DNA of 64,000 bases from Cyclobacterium marinum DSM 745 (GTDB lineage Bacteria > Bacteroidota > Bacteroidia > Cytophagales > Cyclobacteriaceae): contig NC_015914.1 in the NCBI RefSeq assembly GCF_000222485.1, positions 1,116,001 through 1,180,000 on the forward strand, read 5' to 3'. Positions 1 through 7,400 of the stretch are shown piece after piece. Position 1 is the stretch's first letter. Every line of letters begins with the position of its first letter. The position numbers were made by a program, and so were the translations under genes. The notes below the pieces were generated by a model. The model worked only from the letters and a program-made list of their open reading frames with translations. It ran no database searches and was not told the origin of the DNA.

Positions 1-651
1 AAAATCAGAGACACATTCCTAAACCAGGACTGTCTACTTGTGGCAGTAAGTAAGACCAAACCAATCTCCGCAATTCAAGAAGCCTATGATGCCGGAATTA
101 GGGATTTCGGTGAAAACAAGGTTCAGGAGATCATCGAAAAAGCACCGGCTCTGCCTCAAGACATAAAATGGCATATGATCGGACATTTGCAGCGCAACAA
201 GGTCAAATTTATTGTCCCTTTTATCTATCTGATCCATAGTGTAGATTCTTTGCGTTTGTTGAAACAAATTAATAAAGAGGCTGAAAAAATAAATAAAACC
301 ATTCATTGCCTATTGCAAGTTCATATCGCAAAGGAGGGAACCAAATTCGGTTGGAATAAGGAAGAGTTAAACGAATTTCTTTTAGGAGATGAAATCAAAA
401 GCATGCATAACATTAGGATCAAAGGTCTAATGGGTATGGCTACAAACACAGAAAATACAGAGATAATAACAGAGGAGTTCAGGACTTTAAAGGTACTTTT
501 TGAAGCATTAAAAGCTCAGCCCTTACCTGAAATTGTCGATATGAAGGAAATTTCGATGGGTATGAGTGGAGATTACCTACTTGCTCAACAAGAAGGAAGC
601 ACCATGGTCAGGATAGGAAGTGCCATTTTTGGGTCGAGAAATTACAATTAA
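1..651 (+). CDS. yggS: YggS/PROSC family pyridoxal phosphate homeostasis protein (5' truncated by window edge)
   Basis: PLP-binding protein of the YggS/PLPBP family, which buffers free pyridoxal phosphate and influences amino-acid and keto-acid balance in the cytoplasm; it has an alanine-racemase-like TIM-barrel fold but no known catalysis. The frame is open from base 1, and the visible 216 residues contain the hallmark VAVSKTKP (PLP lysine), DFGENKVQE, WHMIGHLQRNK, KFGW and the C-terminal MSGDY...MVRIGSAIFG. The GTG at 40 encodes the first Val of VAVSK and is not a start: family members have roughly 20-30 residues before it, so the true start lies outside the window. The DUF423 gene follows after 5 nt, suggesting co-transcription. 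Confidence 0.95.
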   Translation, partial: KIRDTFLNQDCLLVAVSKTKPISAIQEAYDAGIRDFGENKVQEIIEKAPALPQDIKWHMIGHLQRNKVKFIVPFIYLIHSVDSLRLLKQINKEAEKINKTIHCLLQVHIAKEGTKFGWNKEELNEFLLGDEIKSMHNIRIKGLMGMATNTENTEIITEEFRTLKVLFEALKAQPLPEIVDMKEISMGMSGDYLLAQQEGSTMVRIGSAIFGSRNYN

Positions 652-656
652 CCATT

Positions 657-1031
657 ATGAAATCAAATAGTATTATTCAAACCGCTGCGGTATTTGGTGC
701 CTTGGCAGTTATTTTCGGGGCCTTTGGTGCTCATGCTTTAGAAGAGATGTTGGTGAATACCGGCAGATTAGACACCTATGAGACAGCAGTCAGCTATCAC
801 TTTTATCATAGTTTAGCCTTGCTAATGGTGGGTGTCTTGTACTTTCAATTTCCTGAAAAAAAACGCTTAAAACTTAGTGCCCTATTTTTTGTGGCAGGTA
901 TAATAATCTTCTCCGGGAGTCTTTATTTTCTTTGTTTAAGCCAAATGACCTGGTTGGGAGCCATCACACCTCTAGGAGGACTTTCATTTATTTTTGGGTG
1001 GGTGATTTTGCTTCTCAGTTTCGGTAAATAA
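657..1031 (+). CDS. DUF423 family small membrane protein
   Basis: 124-residue integral membrane protein of the DUF423 (YgdD-like) family; its biochemical function is unknown. The first segment (about residues 8-27) carries the characteristic AVFGALAVIFGAFGAHAL, followed by hydrophobic stretches near 50-66, 72-92 and 98-120, so four membrane helices are likely. The conserved GAFGAHAL and YHFYHSLALL stretches identify the family. It starts 5 nt after the PLP-homeostasis gene and ends 11 nt before the D,D-peptidase gene, so the three probably share a transcript. No Shine-Dalgarno is visible, as expected for this phylum. Confidence 0.9.
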   Translation: MKSNSIIQTAAVFGALAVIFGAFGAHALEEMLVNTGRLDTYETAVSYHFYHSLALLMVGVLYFQFPEKKRLKLSALFFVAGIIIFSGSLYFLCLSQMTWLGAITPLGGLSFIFGWVILLLSFGK

Positions 1032-1042
1032 AAATTGATTTT

Positions 1043-2332
1043 ATGAAATTAAAATTTTTAGCAGCTGTTATTTTATGGCTGGTCATTTTTCAACAAACAG
1101 TAGCCCAAGATTTAAGATCATCATTTTTAGGATTGGACGAATTAATGGGTGAAAACTCGTTTTTTGACAACCATCTTACAGGCTTCATGTTATATGATTT
1201 AGATAGTCAACTGGTTCGTTACGAGAAAAACAGTCATATTTATTTCATCCCGGCATCTACCACCAAGCTATTTACCTTTTTTGGTGCTTTAATGGTGCTG
1301 TCAGATAGTAGTACTTTTATGCGATTTATTCCCCAAGGAAATAAGGCTACCATATGGGGAACTGGAGATCCTTCTTGGAAATATCCTACCCTCCCCCTTC
1401 CTGCCATTAAAGCATTTTTATCAAAATACGATACGCTTTATTACTCTGAGAGCAATTGGAAAAACGAGCCTTTTGGTTATGGCTGGCAATGGGATGATTT
1501 CAACCATTCCTATGCTGCAGAAATGTCACCAATTCCCCTTTTTGGAAACCTAGTTAGCGCAAAAAATGTAAACAATAAGCCTATATTAACCCCTGGTATT
1601 TTTAGTGTGAGTTATTCAGACAAACCTGTGAAAAATGTCCAACGAAATTGGCGTAACAATGAATTTTATTACAACCCTAGAACCTATAATGGAAGAGACA
1701 GTAAAGTTCCGTATATGACCTCTGCAGAAACTTTTTCTAAACTTGCAAGTAAAGAATGGGACATACCTGTTAAGCTATCCAATGCTACCCTTCCCCCAGA
1801 CCATTTTATTTTGAAAGGAATCCCCACCAAAAACCTTTATAAAGAGATGTTGCTGGAAAGCGACAATTTTATAGCAGAACAACTGCTCCTTCAAATTTCC
1901 GATAAATTGTTTTTTGAACTGGACAGTGAAAAGGCCATTGAATACATTAAAAAAACCTATCTTTATGACTTACCTGATGACCCTCAGTGGGTTGATGGGT
2001 CAGGACTTTCAAGACACAATCTTTTCACACCCCGAACCATGGTATCATTGGCTGAGAAAATTTACCGCTTATTTCCTGACGAGGAGCTATTCAGTCTTCT
2101 ACCAACCGGAGGAAGAACAGGGACTTTAAAATTTAATTATTCAGCGCCCAAGCCATATGTAATGGCAAAAACAGGGACCATCAGCAACCACCATAGTTTG
2201 GTCGGTTATTTGAAAACCAAAAACAATAAAATCTACGCCTTTGCCTTTATGAATAACAATTATCCCTATAAAGCTACAGTGGTAAGAAGAGAAATGGAAA
2301 AGGTACTGTTATATATCCGTGATAACTTCTAA
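1043..2332 (+). CDS. dacB: D-alanyl-D-alanine carboxypeptidase/endopeptidase, PBP4 type (peptidase S13)
   Basis: Periplasmic penicillin-binding protein that trims D-Ala from, or cleaves D-Ala crosslinks in, peptidoglycan. An N-terminal signal peptide (about 1-21, ending TVAQ) is followed by the S13 motifs: active-site S72-x-x-K75 in PASTTKLFTF, an SDN motif in LLESDNFIAEQ, and MAKTGTISNHHS (KTG) near the C terminus. DGSGLSRHN is the usual family signature before the KTG box. At 429 residues it is typical for the compact Bacteroidota DacB. It sits directly upstream of an LD-carboxypeptidase, giving a small peptidoglycan-recycling/remodelling pair. Confidence 0.93.
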   Translation: MKLKFLAAVILWLVIFQQTVAQDLRSSFLGLDELMGENSFFDNHLTGFMLYDLDSQLVRYEKNSHIYFIPASTTKLFTFFGALMVLSDSSTFMRFIPQGNKATIWGTGDPSWKYPTLPLPAIKAFLSKYDTLYYSESNWKNEPFGYGWQWDDFNHSYAAEMSPIPLFGNLVSAKNVNNKPILTPGIFSVSYSDKPVKNVQRNWRNNEFYYNPRTYNGRDSKVPYMTSAETFSKLASKEWDIPVKLSNATLPPDHFILKGIPTKNLYKEMLLESDNFIAEQLLLQISDKLFFELDSEKAIEYIKKTYLYDLPDDPQWVDGSGLSRHNLFTPRTMVSLAEKIYRLFPDEELFSLLPTGGRTGTLKFNYSAPKPYVMAKTGTISNHHSLVGYLKTKNNKIYAFAFMNNNYPYKATVVRREMEKVLLYIRDNF

Positions 2333-2340
2333 TTGCAAGC

Positions 2341-3393
2341 ATGAAAAAACGACACTTTTTACAAAAAATTAGCCTGGGTCTTGGAGTTTTACCTGTACTA
2401 GGTTTTACCCCATCCGCAGGAAAAACTTCTTCGCCAAAAAATCTTTTACCAGCTGCTCTAAAAAAGGGAGACTTGGTAGGATTGATTAGCCCTTCTGCAG
2501 CTACTGCAGATTTGATGCAATTTACCTTTGCCAAGGAGGCGATGGAAGGACTTGGTTTAAAAGTAATTGAAGGAAAACACCTAAAAAACCGTAGAGGGCA
2601 TTTGGCTGGTACAGATGAAGAAAGAGCCGCAGACCTGAATGAGATGTTTGCCAACAAGGCTGTAAAGGCAATTATCTGCATTAGAGGTGGCTCAGGAGCA
2701 GCAAGGATACTCCCCTTGATCGATTATAAAACCGTTAAAAACAACCCTAAACCACTACTTGGCTACAGCGACATAACAGCCCTTCATAATGCTCTGTTTG
2801 CCCAAACAGGACTTATTACTTTCCATGGCCCAAATGGCTCCGGGACATGGGGTAAATTCAACGTTAATCAGTTCAAACGACTTTTCTTCGAAAACAATGG
2901 GAAACTAGTTTACGAAAATGAGGTAGAGGAAACTGAAGACCTAGTCGTTAAAAAAAACAGGATCAGGACAATCTTCTCCGGAAAGGCAACAGGTGAATTG
3001 GTAGGTGGAAACCTTACCGTGCTGACCTCCTTGGCGGGATCCCCCTACCTTCCTTCTTTCAAAGGAAAAATTCTTTTCTTAGAAGACATTGGGGAGGAGC
3101 CTTACAGAATTGATAGAATGATGAGCACCTTAATGCTCATGGGGGTATTTCAAGAAATTAAAGGTTTTGTTTTCGGTCAATGTACTGACTGTGATCCAAG
3201 CGGAGGATATGGAAACCTTACCTTAGATCAGATATTTGACGATTACTTGCTCCCTCATAAAATCCCTGCTTTCCGTGGAGCGATGATTGGACATGTTCCC
3301 AAGCAATTCCTCCTGCCTCACGGCGCAAAGGTGATACTGGATGCAGATCAAGGCACTTTGACAACTGATCAATCCATATTCAAAACCGTTTAA
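2341..3393 (+). CDS. LD-carboxypeptidase (peptidase S66, LdcA-like)
   Basis: Serine LD-carboxypeptidase that removes the terminal D-Ala from muropeptide tetrapeptides during wall recycling. The S66 signatures are present: CIRGGSGAARILP, nucleophile S143 in GYSDITALHNA, E248 in FLEDIGEEPYRIDR and H318 in IGHVPK. The Ser-Glu and Ser-His spacings (105 and 175 residues) are close to those of characterised LdcA. An N-terminal stretch KKRHFLQKISLGLGVLPVLGF looks like an export signal (Tat-like KR pair without the classical RR), so unlike cytoplasmic E. coli LdcA this version is probably periplasmic. It follows dacB after 8 nt. Confidence 0.93.
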   Translation: MKKRHFLQKISLGLGVLPVLGFTPSAGKTSSPKNLLPAALKKGDLVGLISPSAATADLMQFTFAKEAMEGLGLKVIEGKHLKNRRGHLAGTDEERAADLNEMFANKAVKAIICIRGGSGAARILPLIDYKTVKNNPKPLLGYSDITALHNALFAQTGLITFHGPNGSGTWGKFNVNQFKRLFFENNGKLVYENEVEETEDLVVKKNRIRTIFSGKATGELVGGNLTVLTSLAGSPYLPSFKGKILFLEDIGEEPYRIDRMMSTLMLMGVFQEIKGFVFGQCTDCDPSGGYGNLTLDQIFDDYLLPHKIPAFRGAMIGHVPKQFLLPHGAKVILDADQGTLTTDQSIFKTV

Positions 3394-3399
3394 CCCAAA

Positions 3400-4149
3400 G
3401 TGGTAAACCGTTTAACTATAATTATAGGTAAAGGAAAACACCTTCTTCCTATTGCCTGTCTATTGATACTTTCTGCATGCAATTACAATCAAAAAATGCT
3501 TGGAAATAAAATAAATGCAACAAATGAGTCACCATTCAAAGAAATAAATTACTTGGCCTTGGGAGACAGTTACACCATTGGTGAAGGTGAAGCAACACCA
3601 AACACTTACCCTTGGCAAATCACAAAAATATTCTCCAATGAAGGGATAAAATTTAACACAAAAGTGATTGCCAAAACAGGGTGGACAAGCAATGAATTAC
3701 TTCAGGCAATGAGTCAAGAGAAAATTGCACCCAATTCTTATGACATAGCCAGTATACTTATTGGTGTAAACAACCAATACCGAGGGCAATCAACCGAACA
3801 ATTCCATGAGGAGCTGATTGAACTGATTGAGACCACTCAAAGTTTTTTGAAAAATAGAAATAACCATATCGTGCTTGTTTCTATTCCCGACTGGGGAATT
3901 ACTCGTTTTGGCCAATCCGGTAAAAAACCGCAGGATCAAATTTCTAAAGAAATCAATGCTTTTAATAAGGTTATAAGTAACGAAGCAGAAATCCGTGACA
4001 TGCCTTTTATAAATATTACAGACCATTACCGCGTATGGGGAGGCAATGCCAAAAACATGGTGGATGACGGACTACATCCAAGTAGGTATATCTACAAAGA
4101 ATGGGCATTCCAGTTAAGTGAAATTTTCAGGGAACTGTATCAACTGTAG
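3400..4149 (+). CDS. SGNH/GDSL hydrolase lipoprotein
   Basis: Predicted esterase or lipase of the SGNH superfamily, anchored as a lipoprotein: the lipobox LSAC puts the lipidated cysteine at residue 27. Block I is ALGDSYTIGEG with nucleophile S57, block III is LIGVNNQ, and block V is DDGLHPS with D223 and H226 completing the triad. The substrate is unknown. The start is a GTG 6 nt after the LD-carboxypeptidase stop; no ATG in a sensible place precedes the lipobox, so GTG is preferred. It is the last gene of the five-gene plus-strand run. Confidence 0.88.
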   Translation: MVNRLTIIIGKGKHLLPIACLLILSACNYNQKMLGNKINATNESPFKEINYLALGDSYTIGEGEATPNTYPWQITKIFSNEGIKFNTKVIAKTGWTSNELLQAMSQEKIAPNSYDIASILIGVNNQYRGQSTEQFHEELIELIETTQSFLKNRNNHIVLVSIPDWGITRFGQSGKKPQDQISKEINAFNKVISNEAEIRDMPFINITDHYRVWGGNAKNMVDDGLHPSRYIYKEWAFQLSEIFRELYQL

Positions 4150-4183
4150 GCATGCACTTGGTAGCAAACTAAAATGTATTCTT

Positions 4184-4210
4184 CCAAAGAAGGAGGCCTT
4201 TTTTCTTTGG
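4184..4210. terminator. Inverted repeat, possible terminator
   Basis: An 8-bp perfect inverted repeat (CCAAAGAA ... TTCTTTGG, 11-nt loop) with a T-run inside the loop and right arm lies between the convergent GDSL lipoprotein and SDR genes. The inner AAGG-agg-CCTTTTTT also resembles a short plus-strand terminator hairpin. The call rests on position and symmetry only. Confidence 0.4.
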
Positions 4211-4295
4211 ATGCGATACCCTAGCCAATGTTTGGCAGGGTGTTTTTTCGATTATAGCCCAAATAAAATAGGTGAAGGATATTTAATTCAATCAA

Positions 4296-5144
4296 TTATC
4301 CTCCAATCAGTTCTCCCCCATTAATATGGATAAATTGTCCTGTTACATAACTACTATCTTCACTTGCAAGATACACATAGGCTGGGGCCACTTCACTCGG
4401 CTGTCCGGCGCGTCCAAGCGGTGAATCTTGCCCAAATTCGGAAACATCATCAAAAGTAGCTGGAATTAGAGGAGTCCAAATTGGGCCTGGTGCAACACCA
4501 TTTACCCTAATTTTCTTTTTAGCTAGATTTTGAGAAAGAGAACGAGTAAAACTTACTATTGCTCCCTTGGTACTCGAATAATCTATCAAATGTTCACTTC
4601 CCCTGTAAGCTGTAACTGACGAAGTGTTTATAATGGTATCACCTTCACTCAAATGTGGCAATGCTGCTCGAGTTATATAAAAGAAAGAGTATATGTTGGT
4701 TTCAAATGTTTTGTGAAGTTGATCACTATCAATTTCATCCAAGGAATCCTTTGGGAATTGCATCGCTGCATTGCATATTAAGCTATTCAGTCCACCTAAA
4801 GAATCAATGCATTGTTGTACAGCTTCCTTACAAAAACTTTCCAACCTGATATCTCCTTCTATCAACAAGCACTTCTTCCCTTCTTTTTCGACCAATTTCT
4901 GAGTTTCTTTAGCATCAGAAACTTCATTTAAATAAACAATAGCTACGTCTGCGCCTTCTCTTGCAAAATGAACGGCAACACTTCTTCCTATACCACTGTC
5001 TCCACCAGTTATTAGTGCAATTTTATTTTCCAACTTGCCGCTTCCTTTATAATTTTCTCTAATTACCTCAGGAGTTGGATTCATTTTGTGCTGATCACCT
5101 GGTTGGCTAAGAGACTGTTCCGGAAATTGCTTCGGTTTATTCAT
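4296..5144 (-). CDS. SDR family NAD(P)-dependent oxidoreductase, YdaD/YhxC-like (general-stress type)
   Basis: Classical-type short-chain dehydrogenase with the roughly 40-residue N-terminal extension (KQFPEQSLSQPG, then MNPTPEVI) typical of the Bacillus YdaD/YhxC general-stress branch. The nucleotide motif is TGGDSGIG (46-53), NAA lies at 125-127, the catalytic serine is in NTSSVTAY, and Y189-x-x-x-K193 is in YSSTKGA; VTGQFIHINGG closes the fold. The physiological substrate is unknown. It is transcribed divergently from the GntA-like gene across a 317-bp gap and converges with the GDSL lipoprotein gene. Confidence 0.92.
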   Translation of the reverse strand: MNKPKQFPEQSLSQPGDQHKMNPTPEVIRENYKGSGKLENKIALITGGDSGIGRSVAVHFAREGADVAIVYLNEVSDAKETQKLVEKEGKKCLLIEGDIRLESFCKEAVQQCIDSLGGLNSLICNAAMQFPKDSLDEIDSDQLHKTFETNIYSFFYITRAALPHLSEGDTIINTSSVTAYRGSEHLIDYSSTKGAIVSFTRSLSQNLAKKKIRVNGVAPGPIWTPLIPATFDDVSEFGQDSPLGRAGQPSEVAPAYVYLASEDSSYVTGQFIHINGGELIGG

Positions 5145-5461
5145 ATTTCAATATTGTTTTTAAAAAAAACCAATTTAAGTAAGGGAAATATCACTTGAGC
5201 ACTCAATAAATAAATTATTTAACTCATTTGCCAGCAAGAATCAAAAAGACGACTCTCCCTATTTAAGTAACTTAAAGTAAGCTTCTTATACAATGGAAAA
5301 GCGGTTGGAAACAGTCCGAATTCGGCAATTTACCTTGAGGACATCCCAGAAAAAACCAAATTTATATTGTTCGAAATGATATTTTTTGGGCGCAAGGAAT
5401 TTGATTGAAAAAATCACTGCGTTAATGCTATTACTTAAAAAATTAGCCCAAAAAATAGGCT
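5145..5461. promoter_or_regulatory. Divergent intergenic region with a 9-bp element present three times
   Basis: This 317-bp non-coding gap separates the minus-strand SDR from the plus-strand GntA-like gene. The 9-mer TTTAAGTAA occurs at 5174-5182 and 5262-5270 on the plus strand and at 5431-5439 on the minus strand. The central copy is part of a perfect 15-bp palindrome, TTTAAGT-A-ACTTAAA, at 5262-5276. Three copies of one 9-mer in so short a stretch are unlikely by chance even at this AT content, so an operator for a regulator of one or both flanking genes is a reasonable guess. A lone TAnnTTTG-like match on the minus strand (5357-5364) is far from the SDR start. No RNA gene is apparent. 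Confidence 0.45.
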
Positions 5462-6217
5462 GTGAGCAAAAGGTCTAAAATTTGCAGTATTGATCCCATA
5501 ATGAAAACGTTAACCAACATAAATACAATTAAAATGAAACCCAATACCATAATCTCAAACGATGAGACTAGATTAAAGGATATTAAACAAGAGTTTAAAG
5601 AATTTATTATCGACAAAAAACATCCTTGTATAATGGCAAATGCAGTATTCTCTTTAAATAATTTTGAAATGAAATTATTTAAGAAATTTGCTTCAAAAGA
5701 CACCGCTCTAAAAATGCTAATTGCAATTAAAGCGTATTTGGCTAATATCGATTTTAATAGCAATAAATTTAAATCTTTTATAGCTGTATTTCCAGAAACG
5801 CATATTAACTCGGAAAAAGAGTTTGAACAATTATTGTGGGATCAACTTCAATACATTCATGACATCGATGAACAACCTTGGGATCCTAATGTAAGTAGCG
5901 ACCCTGAAAATGCTTCATTTAGCTTTAGCATAGCAGGTCATGCATTTTATGTTGTCGGAATGCATCCTAAGAGTTCTCGATTAGCCAGAAGAACCCCTTA
6001 CACCACCTTGGTCTTTAATTTACATAGCCAATTTGTGAAATTGAGAGAAAATAAATCCTTTAATAAAATCCGAGACAAAATAAGGGAACGCGATATCGAC
6101 TTCCAAGGATCTGTCAATTCTGTGTTAAAAGACTTTGGCGAAAGTAGCGAAGCTGTACAATATAGTGGGAGACAAGTTACCGGAAATTGGAAGTGTCCTT
6201 TTCATTCGAACAGTTGA
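5462..6217 (+). CDS. YqcI/YcgG family protein, GntA-like heme-dependent N-hydroxylase homologue
   Basis: Belongs to the YqcI/YcgG family, whose characterised members are heme enzymes that N-hydroxylate guanidino groups of arginine-derived substrates (for example GntA of guanitoxin synthesis). Visible family features are HPCIMA (54-59, numbered from the GTG), the FxxxF/AVFPE region, DxxPWDPNVSSDP (139-148), AFYVVGMHPKSSRLARR (161-177) and the C-terminal WKCPF (243-247). The true substrate cannot be read from sequence. The start is uncertain: GTG 5462, ATG 5501 or ATG 5534 are all in frame and none has a Shine-Dalgarno; ATG 5501 is the likeliest. The DUF1989 gene follows after 75 nt on the same strand. 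Confidence 0.83.
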   Translation: MSKRSKICSIDPIMKTLTNINTIKMKPNTIISNDETRLKDIKQEFKEFIIDKKHPCIMANAVFSLNNFEMKLFKKFASKDTALKMLIAIKAYLANIDFNSNKFKSFIAVFPETHINSEKEFEQLLWDQLQYIHDIDEQPWDPNVSSDPENASFSFSIAGHAFYVVGMHPKSSRLARRTPYTTLVFNLHSQFVKLRENKSFNKIRDKIRERDIDFQGSVNSVLKDFGESSEAVQYSGRQVTGNWKCPFHSNS

Positions 6218-6292
6218 TTTCAGATCGATAAAGGGTATTATAAGGTTGAAAAAGAAATATTTTAAAATAAAAAACTAACCTAGTTAAGCTAT

Positions 6293-6880
6293 ATGAATAC
6301 AATTAATAAACAATCCGGAGTAGCTTTTAAATTAAAAAAAGGGCAAAAATTAAGGGTTATAGATCCTCAAGGTGAACAAGTAAGTGACATGGTATTGTTT
6401 AATGCAAATGACATTTTAGAGAAAATATCTTCCGGCAAAACATTGGATTTTGAAGAAAACATTCTCATTACTGCTGGTAATTTCCTTTGGAGTAACAGAG
6501 GAAATAAAATGATGGAAATTTTAGAAGACACCAATGGTAGAAATGATTTTCTACTAGCTCCATGCAGTCCAGAAACCTTCAAAATTATGTATAATATTGA
6601 TGATTATCACCCAAGTTGCTTTGAGAATTTGCATACCTCCTTGGCTCCTTTTGGGATTAAGTCTGATGATATTCCTACGGCTTTTAATATTTTTATGAAT
6701 GTGCAATTTGACCAGAATGGAAGATTAAAAGTACTGCCACCATTAAGTAAGGCTGGAGATTACTTGCTCTTTGAAGCGCAAATGGATCTTATTATTGCAC
6801 TTACGGCATGCTCTGCTGAAGATAGCAATGGAGGAACATTTAAACCTATCCATTATGAAATCTTAGAAAGCAATCTTTAG
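6293..6880 (+). CDS. DUF1989 (urea carboxylase-associated / carboxyguanidine deiminase-like) protein
   Basis: 195-residue member of the DUF1989 family. Related proteins UAAP1/UAAP2 (CgdA/CgdB) deiminate carboxyguanidine in guanidine assimilation, so hydrolysis of a guanidino-type substrate is plausible here. Family landmarks are GEQVSDMVLFN, LLAPCSPETF (C91), YHPSCFENLH (H106, C109), the DIPTAFNIFMNV segment, the aspartate-containing GDYLLFEAQMDL and TACSAEDSNGG (C173). No urea carboxylase, allophanate hydrolase or guanidine riboswitch is nearby; the only partner is the upstream GntA-like gene. A strong terminator follows, which closes a two-gene unit. Confidence 0.85.
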   Translation: MNTINKQSGVAFKLKKGQKLRVIDPQGEQVSDMVLFNANDILEKISSGKTLDFEENILITAGNFLWSNRGNKMMEILEDTNGRNDFLLAPCSPETFKIMYNIDDYHPSCFENLHTSLAPFGIKSDDIPTAFNIFMNVQFDQNGRLKVLPPLSKAGDYLLFEAQMDLIIALTACSAEDSNGGTFKPIHYEILESNL

Positions 6881-6895
6881 ATAGTGACTAGCCCA

Positions 6896-6937
6896 TAAAA
6901 AAAAGCCTGCTTCCAATCTATCGGAGCAGGCTTTTTA
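6896..6937. terminator. Bidirectional terminator between DUF1989 and DUF1573 genes
   Basis: A GC-containing hairpin (AAAAGCCTGCTtCC ... GGaGCAGGCTTTTT) with an A-run on the left and a T-run on the right lies between convergent genes, so it can end transcription in both directions. Confidence 0.9.
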
Positions 6938-6964
6938 TATTATGGGAAAATAAAATTCTTTTAC

Positions 6965-7357
6965 TTATTTAGGTAGCACATTTGAAATCAAAGAGACCTT
7001 TTCAATGGGTTCGGTGGCATTGGAATAAATTCTAACCACACTATTTTGCTTGCCCATTTTTCCGGCACTATTGAATGAGACTTTAATTTCAGCTGTTTTA
7101 CCCGGTGCTACAGGCTCCTTAGGCCAGCTTGGCACGGTGCAGCCACATGTAGCAGCCACATTTGAAATAATTAACGGTTCGTTTCCTGTGTTGGTGAGTT
7201 TAAACACATTTTCCACCTTATCTCCTTGCTTGATATCACCAAAATCTTTGGAATCTGCCTCAAACGTTATGACAGGTCCCTTTGCTGCTTTTTCTTGGGC
7301 AATTGCAAGTGCAGAACTTAATACAATTGCCAATACTACTGTTAATAACCTTTTCAT
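6965..7357 (-). CDS. DUF1573 domain secreted protein
   Basis: 130-residue exported protein consisting of a signal peptide (MKRLLTVVLAIVLSSALAIAQ) and one DUF1573 immunoglobulin-like domain; the function is unknown. The conserved TCGCTVPSWPKEPVAPGKTA and the FKLTNTGNEPLIISNV strand are diagnostic. A start at the second Met (7357) is preferred to the in-frame Met at 7366, because it begins directly with the basic-hydrophobic signal. The motif TAAATTTG lies only 7 nt upstream of this start on the minus strand; as a -7 promoter element it would imply an almost leaderless mRNA, so it is noted but not called. The helicase gene lies upstream on the same strand, 43 nt away. Confidence 0.9.
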   Translation of the reverse strand: MKRLLTVVLAIVLSSALAIAQEKAAKGPVITFEADSKDFGDIKQGDKVENVFKLTNTGNEPLIISNVAATCGCTVPSWPKEPVAPGKTAEIKVSFNSAGKMGKQNSVVRIYSNATEPIEKVSLISNVLPK

Positions 7358-7400
7358 ATATGTCAAATTTAATTCATTCTCAATTTTAATAAAAACACTA

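Noticed and set aside
40..42. GTG as start of the first gene
   Set aside because: It encodes the first Val of the conserved VAVSK motif, and the frame is open to base 1; the gene is truncated by the window edge.
4118..4324. Small plus-strand reading frame overlapping the lipoprotein gene end
   Set aside because: It overlaps the GDSL gene and the SDR 3' end, is Cys/Phe-rich and has no family-like features.
7364..7371. TAAATTTG immediately before the DUF1573 gene as a promoter
   Set aside because: It would place the transcript start at the ATG, giving a leaderless mRNA, and no -33 element supports it. A similar match lies at 21262-21269 before the Smr gene.
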